Shown here in pieces: positions 15,487 to 19,659 of a DNA stretch of 19,659 bases. This stretch comes from Pseudomonadota bacterium (GTDB lineage Bacteria > Pseudomonadota > Gammaproteobacteria > Pseudomonadales > Azotimanducaceae): positions 1 through 19,659 of the forward strand of contig JAQBYL010000019.1 in NCBI GenBank assembly GCA_027622495.1. The letters run 5' to 3'. The position numbers were made by a program, and so were the translations under genes. The notes beneath the pieces were generated by a model. It was not told the DNA's origin, searched no databases, and was given only the letters and a program-made list of their open reading frames with translations. Position 1 is the stretch's first letter, and each line of letters starts with the position of its first letter.

Positions 15487-16408
15487 GAGTGTGCGTCAAC
15501 TCAACCTGCGGGACCTTGTGTATCTGTGCGCCGTCGCAGAGCACCTGAATTTCAGTCGTGCCGCTGATGCCTGCGCAATCACACAACCCGCGATGAGCGA
15601 GCGGATTCGACATGTTGAGGAGGCGCTGGGGGCTGTCGTATTCGAGCGAAACAAACGGCAGGTGTTGGTTACCCACAGAGGGCAGGAGATTGTGACGTTA
15701 GCCCGTTCGATGCTGGATTGCGCAGATGCGATTGAAGAGGTGGTTCAAGCCCATGAATCGCCACTCACTGGCACGCTGCGCCTCGGTGTCATTGCAACAC
15801 TCGGACCTTATCTCATGCCGCACGTGCTTCGACCTTTAAGAAAGCGGTACCCCGACCTGGACCTGCACCTTGCAGAGGGGTTAACCGATTCGCTGGTAGA
15901 TGCGCTTGGTGCCGGAAATCTGGACGTTGTGTTGGCCGCGCAGCCGATTGATCGAGACGACCTGAGGTCACGAGAAGTATTTTTCGAACCGTTTTATCTT
16001 GCGGCCCCCAAAGGTCATCCGATTGTGGCTGGAGGGGCATCCCAGCGTCAGGGACTGGATGCTAATGACATGATCCTGCTCCACGAAGGACATTGCCTGA
16101 GCGGTCAGTCCCTGGATGTGTGCCCGGCTAAACGCCGCAATGGCGCGGACCGGCTTCAGGCGTCGGGTTTAGAGACATTGCGCCATATGGTCGCAGCCGG
16201 TGATCGCTATTCATTGCTCCCCGCATTGGCCGTGGGAAAGCAACCGCCTCTGAAGCAACTCATTGATTACAGCCCGCTCGACGACCAGCGGATTGGTCGA
16301 ACGATCGCCGTATTTTGGCGCGCATCCTACCGCCTCACGGCCAATGTAGATGCGCTTGTTGAAACCATCCAGGATCACCTGCCGGCAGGCATTCGCAGGA
16401 TCGACTAG
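15485..16408 (+). CDS. oxyR: LysR-type peroxide sensor OxyR
   Basis: The protein has 307 residues. The N-terminal winged helix-turn-helix (about 7-65, LNLRDLVYLCAVAEHLNFSRAADACAIT) is followed by a LysR effector domain. The redox switch is present: HEGHCLSGQSLDVC places C204 and C213 nine residues apart, the same spacing as Cys199 and Cys208 of E. coli OxyR, and SGLETLRHMVAAGDRYSLLPALAV matches the conserved core after it. Peroxide forms a disulfide between these cysteines and switches on catalase and related genes. It is divergent from the catalase. The ATG has no strong ribosome site; the alignment with E. coli OxyR begins at about residue 6, so the true start could differ by a few codons. 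An OxyR-like repeat overlaps the start. Confidence 0.95.
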   Translation: MSVRQLNLRDLVYLCAVAEHLNFSRAADACAITQPAMSERIRHVEEALGAVVFERNKRQVLVTHRGQEIVTLARSMLDCADAIEEVVQAHESPLTGTLRLGVIATLGPYLMPHVLRPLRKRYPDLDLHLAEGLTDSLVDALGAGNLDVVLAAQPIDRDDLRSREVFFEPFYLAAPKGHPIVAGGASQRQGLDANDMILLHEGHCLSGQSLDVCPAKRRNGADRLQASGLETLRHMVAAGDRYSLLPALAVGKQPPLKQLIDYSPLDDQRIGRTIAVFWRASYRLTANVDALVETIQDHLPAGIRRID

Positions 16409-16451
16409 TTTCACATGCGTGAAGTACCACGGTAGCTCAAAACTCTGACTG

Positions 16452-16480
16452 TTGGAAATATATATCCGATCGGATATATT
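16452..16480 (+). promoter_or_regulatory. Promoter with palindromic operator for the XRE/nucleotidyltransferase operon
   Basis: TTGGAA (16452-16457) and TATATT (16475-16480) are separated by 17 bases, a good -35/-10 pair. Between them, ATATATCCGATCGGATATAT (16460-16479) is a perfect 20-bp palindrome overlapping the -10 box. The predicted transcript start falls at about 16486-16488, at or next to the ATG of the XRE gene, and no ribosome site is visible, so the mRNA is probably leaderless. The layout suggests autorepression by the XRE protein. Confidence 0.7.
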
Positions 16481-16487
16481 TATCCTC

Positions 16488-16991
16488 ATGAGTGCTGTAA
16501 AACAACTCAGGAAGCAGGTCGGCCTTACGCAACAGCAACTTGCTGCGCGAGCAGAAACTGCACAGTCCACCATTGCGGCGTACGAGGCAGGACGAAAGTC
16601 ACCTACTCTGAGAACGCTGGAGAAAACCGCGCGTGCAGTAGGTCTGGAAGCCCACGTGGTATTTGTGACCAGGATGACACGATCTGACAAGCGCAGTCTC
16701 GCTTATCACCGCGCCGTACTGCAGGTGATTAGAATGGATCCGGCGACCGTCATTAGTCGTGCCAGAACACAACTGACTTTCTTGAGCGACCTTCATCCCC
16801 ATGCCTCTGGTTTACTGCGACGTTGGCATTCGTGGTTGGATCTATCAATTGAAGATCTGGCAAACAGGCTTCTTGACGTGCACGAAGATGCGCGTGACAT
16901 GCGACAGATATCTCCGTTTGCAGGAGTATTGAGCGCAAGCGAAAGGGCTCGCGTGCTTCGCGAGTTTCAGCGAAGCGATGCACTTGAGTGA
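16488..16991 (+). CDS. XRE-family helix-turn-helix regulator, likely antitoxin/repressor
   Basis: The protein has 167 residues from the ATG at 16488; an upstream in-frame start at 16452 would lie inside the promoter. Residues about 3-57 form an XRE/Cro-type helix-turn-helix (VKQLRKQVGLTQQQLAARAE, then TIAAYEAGRKSPTLRTLEKTARAVGL). The C-terminal 110 residues are not recognised but are helical and charged, with an LLRRWHSWLDLS segment. It is followed after nine bases by a nucleotidyltransferase gene whose ribosome site overlaps its 3' end. This pairing of a DNA-binding protein and a nucleotidyltransferase resembles toxin-antitoxin modules in which the first protein is both antitoxin and repressor. 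That role is inferred from gene order and the palindromic promoter. Confidence 0.85.
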   Translation: MSAVKQLRKQVGLTQQQLAARAETAQSTIAAYEAGRKSPTLRTLEKTARAVGLEAHVVFVTRMTRSDKRSLAYHRAVLQVIRMDPATVISRARTQLTFLSDLHPHASGLLRRWHSWLDLSIEDLANRLLDVHEDARDMRQISPFAGVLSASERARVLREFQRSDALE

Positions 16992-17000
16992 GGAAGCTAC

Positions 17001-17534
17001 GTGAAAAAGTCACAGTTTGAACACGCGATTCGGGCAGCGGGCGCGATTTTAGGAGTTGATGAAGTTCTGGTAATCGGTAGCCAGGCGGTCCACGGTTCCA
17101 TCGATTTGGAGATCCCCGAGGCGGAGCGATCTATAGAGGTCGACATTGCAGTACTTGGTGACTCGGATGGATCGCTCGCGGATCTTATCGATGGATCAAT
17201 AGGTGAGTTGTCGATGTTTCAAGAAACCTTTGGTTATTACGCACAAGGCGTAACGTCGCAAACGGCGGTTCTCCCAGATGGCTGGCGCAAACGCGTAGTG
17301 CGGTATTCCTCTCCCTCGACAAACGGTGTAACGGCTTTATGCTTGGAGATTCACGATCTATGGCTTTCTAAGGCGGTCGCTGGAAGGAGAAAGGATCAGG
17401 AATTTTGTCGGGCTTTGTTAGCCAGGGGATTGGTTAAAGTCACGATAATAAAAGCCCGGCTCAAGCAGATACCGGATTTGAATGACGAAGTGGAGAAGCG
17501 GGTCAGAGGTTGGATGAAGGACGATCCTGTTTGA
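17001..17534 (+). CDS. DUF6036-type nucleotidyltransferase, possible toxin
   Basis: The protein has 177 residues. VLVIGSQAVHGS (23-33) followed by SIEVDIAVL (44-52) is the GS...E/DxD signature of the Pol-beta nucleotidyltransferase fold, with E46 and D48 as likely metal ligands. The following DLIDGSIGELSMFQETFGYY, LPDGWRKRVV and CLEIHDLWLSKAVAGRRKDQEF segments match my recollection of DUF6036 proteins. Such enzymes transfer nucleotides to RNA or protein; several relatives are growth-inhibiting toxins. The start is GTG at 17001 with GAGGAAG just upstream, overlapping the end of the XRE gene, so the two are translated together. Its target is unknown. Confidence 0.87.
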   Translation: MKKSQFEHAIRAAGAILGVDEVLVIGSQAVHGSIDLEIPEAERSIEVDIAVLGDSDGSLADLIDGSIGELSMFQETFGYYAQGVTSQTAVLPDGWRKRVVRYSSPSTNGVTALCLEIHDLWLSKAVAGRRKDQEFCRALLARGLVKVTIIKARLKQIPDLNDEVEKRVRGWMKDDPV

Positions 17535-17601
17535 TAGCCCTTAGAAACGATCCTGCAACAAGTGCTACCTGCCAGGTACAAGTTCTTAAAGGGGAACGGA
17601 A

Positions 17602-17682
17602 ATGAACGCAATGCTGATTGAAGAAACACAAGAAAACTTCGCTGGAAAATTCACCCCGCCAGCGGCGGTGGTAGAGGCATAG
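17602..17682 (+). CDS. Possible 26-residue peptide, unknown
   Basis: AAAGGGGAACGGAA precedes an ATG that opens a 26-codon frame, beginning MNAMLIEETQENFAGKF and ending VVEA before TAG. It sits in the 184-base gap between the nucleotidyltransferase and the next secreted gene. The ribosome-site-like sequence favours translation; no family is recognised. It could be a leader peptide, a small independent protein or the decayed start of a lost gene. Confidence 0.3.
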   Translation: MNAMLIEETQENFAGKFTPPAAVVEA

Positions 17683-17718
17683 GTCTGACTGAAGGCTGCA
17701 ACTAGGAGGTTAGATCAG

Positions 17719-17997
17719 ATGAAGTGCAGATTTCTCGGTGTATTTATATTGGTCGCAGTGGCGACTGCGGCTGTGAGCGCGCAGGAGATCCGGCCCGGAG
17801 TCTTTCGGACGCCGGACGATCGTTTTCAGAATCTCCCTGGTTTCGCCTTAGAGCCGCACTATCGAGACATCGCCGGTTACAGAGACCCAGTCACAGGGGG
17901 TCAGGACGAGAAGTTCCGGCTCGAGGTTCCAGGGGCGCAGGGTCAGGAACACATTACCGTGGACTTCATTGCTCCCAACCCTGCACAGGATCGCTGA
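17719..17997 (+). CDS. Small secreted protein with a haloalkane-dehalogenase-like N-terminal motif
   Basis: The protein has 92 residues. A signal peptide (FLGVFILVAVATAAVSA, cleavage before QE) is followed by GVFRTPDDRFQNLPGFALEPHY. This resembles the RTPDxRFxNL segment at the extreme N-terminus of DhlA-type haloalkane dehalogenases. The rest (DEKFRLEVPGAQGQEHITVD, then FIAPNPAQDR) does not match that family, and no alpha/beta hydrolase core or catalytic residues follow. It may be a truncated dehalogenase, or a stand-alone secreted domain that shares the motif. AGGAGG nine bases upstream of the ATG shows it is set up for translation. Its stop lies three bases before the GTG of the DUF3604 gene, so the two are probably coupled and may work together. 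Confidence 0.6.
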   Translation: MKCRFLGVFILVAVATAAVSAQEIRPGVFRTPDDRFQNLPGFALEPHYRDIAGYRDPVTGGQDEKFRLEVPGAQGQEHITVDFIAPNPAQDR

Positions 17998-18000
17998 GGG

Positions 18001-19659
18001 GTGGCCCAACTAGCCGGAACGTTCGCATTCCTCGCGATGTGTTGTGCGATCCAACCCGCTCATGCCGCAACACCAGAGCGGAACGCCTACTTTGGCGACA
18101 CCCACATCCACACCCTGTATTCGTTTGACGCGTTCATGGGCAACGTCCGCACCACGCCGGACGATGCTTACCGCTACGCGAAGGGTGAACCCATTGACCA
18201 TCCAGCGGGTTTAAAGATCAGGATCAGCGGTCCACCGCTGGATTTCCTGATGGTCTCCGATCACGCTAAATATCTGGGGGTGTTTGCGGCACAGGTCGAT
18301 CCTCTTGCCCCATTCTACGGTCACCCGGATGCGCAGGACCTGGTGCCCGGTGGCACGCAGCTGGATGGCATCGTTAGACGTCTGCGGGAACTCGAGGCGC
18401 AGGAGCCTGCGTTCATGGGGCCCATCGTCTGGAAATATGCCTGGCAGAAAATCATTGCGGCTGCGCAGCGGCACAATGATCCGGGCACTTTTACTACCTT
18501 TATCGGCTACGAGTACACGCCAACTCCGGGGAACCGGCACCTGCACCGGAACGTGTTGTTCCGCGGCAGTCGCGTCCCGGATCGTCCGTTCAGCTCAGGC
18601 GACTCTCTGGATCCAGAAGATCTGTGGGACTGGCTGGATCGTCTTCGTGCCGACGGCATCGAAGCACTGGCGATTCCTCACAACATGAACCAGAGTGACG
18701 GGTTAGCCTTTCAGGAGGTTACGTTTAAAGGCTCACCTATCGATCGTGAGTTTGCAGAAAAGCGCATGCGTAACGAACCCATTGCCGAGATCAGCCAGCA
18801 GAAAGGCACTTCAGAAACTCATCCCTCGCTTTCGCCCAACGACGAGTGGGCCGATTTTCAGATCGTTCAGTACTATCTGAACCGGACAGCCAACACCACA
18901 CCCATCTCGGTGTTCAAAGGGGGCTACTACCGGGATGCATTGAACACGGGTCTGAAGATGCAGGCAGAAAGTGGCTTCAATCCGTTTCAGTTAGGTGTGA
19001 TCGGGGCCAGTGACAGCCACCTCTCTGGCGGACCTTACGAGGAAGACAACTACTTCAGTGGTGGGCGCAACGATGCGGTCTCACGCGGGTCGGTTTATCC
19101 GAACTATTCCGATCCGGCTGCATCCTGGGAAGGCTTCTGGACACCGCGCCAGGCAACCCATGGCACTGGCGGGCTTGCAGGTGTGTGGGCTGAGGAAAAC
19201 ACGCGCGATTCTCTGTACGACGCCATGCGGCGACGGGAGACCTTCGCCACATCCGGTTCGCGAATACGCGTGCGCTTCTTTGGCGGCGATCTTCCCGAGA
19301 ACATTGCCGATGCAGATGATCCTGTCGCGCTCGCCTACACCAACGGTGTCTCTATGGGCGGCATGCTGGCTACACCGTCGAAGGCACCAAGATTTCTGGT
19401 CTGGGCTGTGCGAGACCCCCATGCCGGTTGGCTGCAACGTGTTCAGATTATCAAGGGCTGGGTGGAAGACGGCGAAGCGAAGGAAGCGGTCTACGACGTC
19501 GGCTGCTCCGACGGTCTGGTACCGGATCCGAACACGCACCGCTGCCCGGACAATGGCGCAAAGGTGAATCTTGCCAACTGCAGCATCAGTAGTAACAAGG
19601 GTGCGGTGATGCTGAAAGAAAGCTGGTTAGACTACGACTTCGAGCCCGATGAGCAAGCC
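18001..19659 (+). CDS. Secreted DUF3604 protein (PHP-like metal hydrolase features), 3' end outside window
   Basis: The frame is open for 553 codons from GTG 18001 to the window edge. A signal peptide (FAFLAMCCAIQPAHA, cleavage before AT) is followed by YFGDTHIHTLYSFD with H35 and H37, FLMVSDHAKYLG with D87/H88, LAIPHNMN, and LGVIGASDSHLSGG, an arrangement of His and Asp resembling PHP-type metal-binding phosphoesterases. DUF3604 proteins are usually about 620-680 residues, so roughly 80-90% is visible. Their biochemical function is not established; a secreted metal-dependent hydrolase is the natural guess. The GTG start is supported by the signal peptide beginning there and by the coupling distance of three bases to the preceding stop. 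Confidence 0.92.
   Translation, partial: MAQLAGTFAFLAMCCAIQPAHAATPERNAYFGDTHIHTLYSFDAFMGNVRTTPDDAYRYAKGEPIDHPAGLKIRISGPPLDFLMVSDHAKYLGVFAAQVDPLAPFYGHPDAQDLVPGGTQLDGIVRRLRELEAQEPAFMGPIVWKYAWQKIIAAAQRHNDPGTFTTFIGYEYTPTPGNRHLHRNVLFRGSRVPDRPFSSGDSLDPEDLWDWLDRLRADGIEALAIPHNMNQSDGLAFQEVTFKGSPIDREFAEKRMRNEPIAEISQQKGTSETHPSLSPNDEWADFQIVQYYLNRTANTTPISVFKGGYYRDALNTGLKMQAESGFNPFQLGVIGASDSHLSGGPYEEDNYFSGGRNDAVSRGSVYPNYSDPAASWEGFWTPRQATHGTGGLAGVWAEENTRDSLYDAMRRRETFATSGSRIRVRFFGGDLPENIADADDPVALAYTNGVSMGGMLATPSKAPRFLVWAVRDPHAGWLQRVQIIKGWVEDGEAKEAVYDVGCSDGLVPDPNTHRCPDNGAKVNLANCSISSNKGAVMLKESWLDYDFEPDEQA

Noticed and set aside
16410..16423. TTCAC-ATGC-GTGAA hairpin after oxyR as a terminator
   Set aside because: The stem is only five pairs with no T-tract, too weak to call.
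18284..18688. Plus-strand ORFs in other frames inside the DUF3604 gene, including one at 19010-19567
   Set aside because: The DUF3604 frame is continuous from 18001 to the window end with conserved metal-binding motifs, so the other frames are shadows.

Overview
The window looks like a chromosomal stretch from an environmental, probably marine or soil, gammaproteobacterium. The evidence is a type VI secretion Hcp tail, an OxyR with the two-cysteine redox switch, PQQ and Baeyer-Villiger oxidative enzymes, GC-rich coding sequence, and frequent GTG/TTG starts with good Shine-Dalgarno sites. The exact lineage cannot be fixed from the sequence. No rRNA, tRNA, CRISPR array or insertion sequence was seen.

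Left edge (1-2035): the C-terminus of an Hcp protein faces a cytosolic Ser/Thr kinase on the minus strand. The kinase is divergent from a small ECF sigma factor. The sigma factor carries a threonine where the usual acidic patch of region 2.2 would be, so the pair looks like a phosphorylation-gated sigma switch that may control the secretion locus.

Oxidative cluster (2244-11768): an alpha/beta hydrolase and a secreted double-VOC protein (minus) are divergent from a type I Baeyer-Villiger monooxygenase (plus). The monooxygenase converges on a four-gene minus operon: PQQ quinoprotein, RDD membrane protein, small membrane protein, and luciferase-like flavin oxidoreductase. That operon is divergent from a second secreted double-VOC gene and a Yip1-like membrane protein. 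Alcohol to ketone (PQQ enzyme), ketone to ester or lactone (monooxygenase) and ester hydrolysis (hydrolase) would form a coherent degradation route, but the substrate is unknown. The first VOC gene carries an apparent one-base frameshift in a T5 run that separates its signal peptide from its domains.

Second metabolic block (11891-15343): a decayed GMC oxidoreductase (premature TAA, missing most of its C-terminus, joined to a fragment of another gene), an enolase-superfamily sugar-acid enzyme, and a monofunctional catalase. The catalase is divergent from oxyR, with clear OxyR-type operator repeats between them.

Right edge (16452-19659): a two-gene XRE repressor plus DUF6036 nucleotidyltransferase module resembling a toxin-antitoxin system, with a perfect 20-bp palindrome between -35 and -10 boxes and a probably leaderless start. 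It is followed by a tiny ORF, a small secreted protein whose N-terminus resembles haloalkane dehalogenases, and a secreted DUF3604 metal-dependent-hydrolase-like protein that runs off the window.
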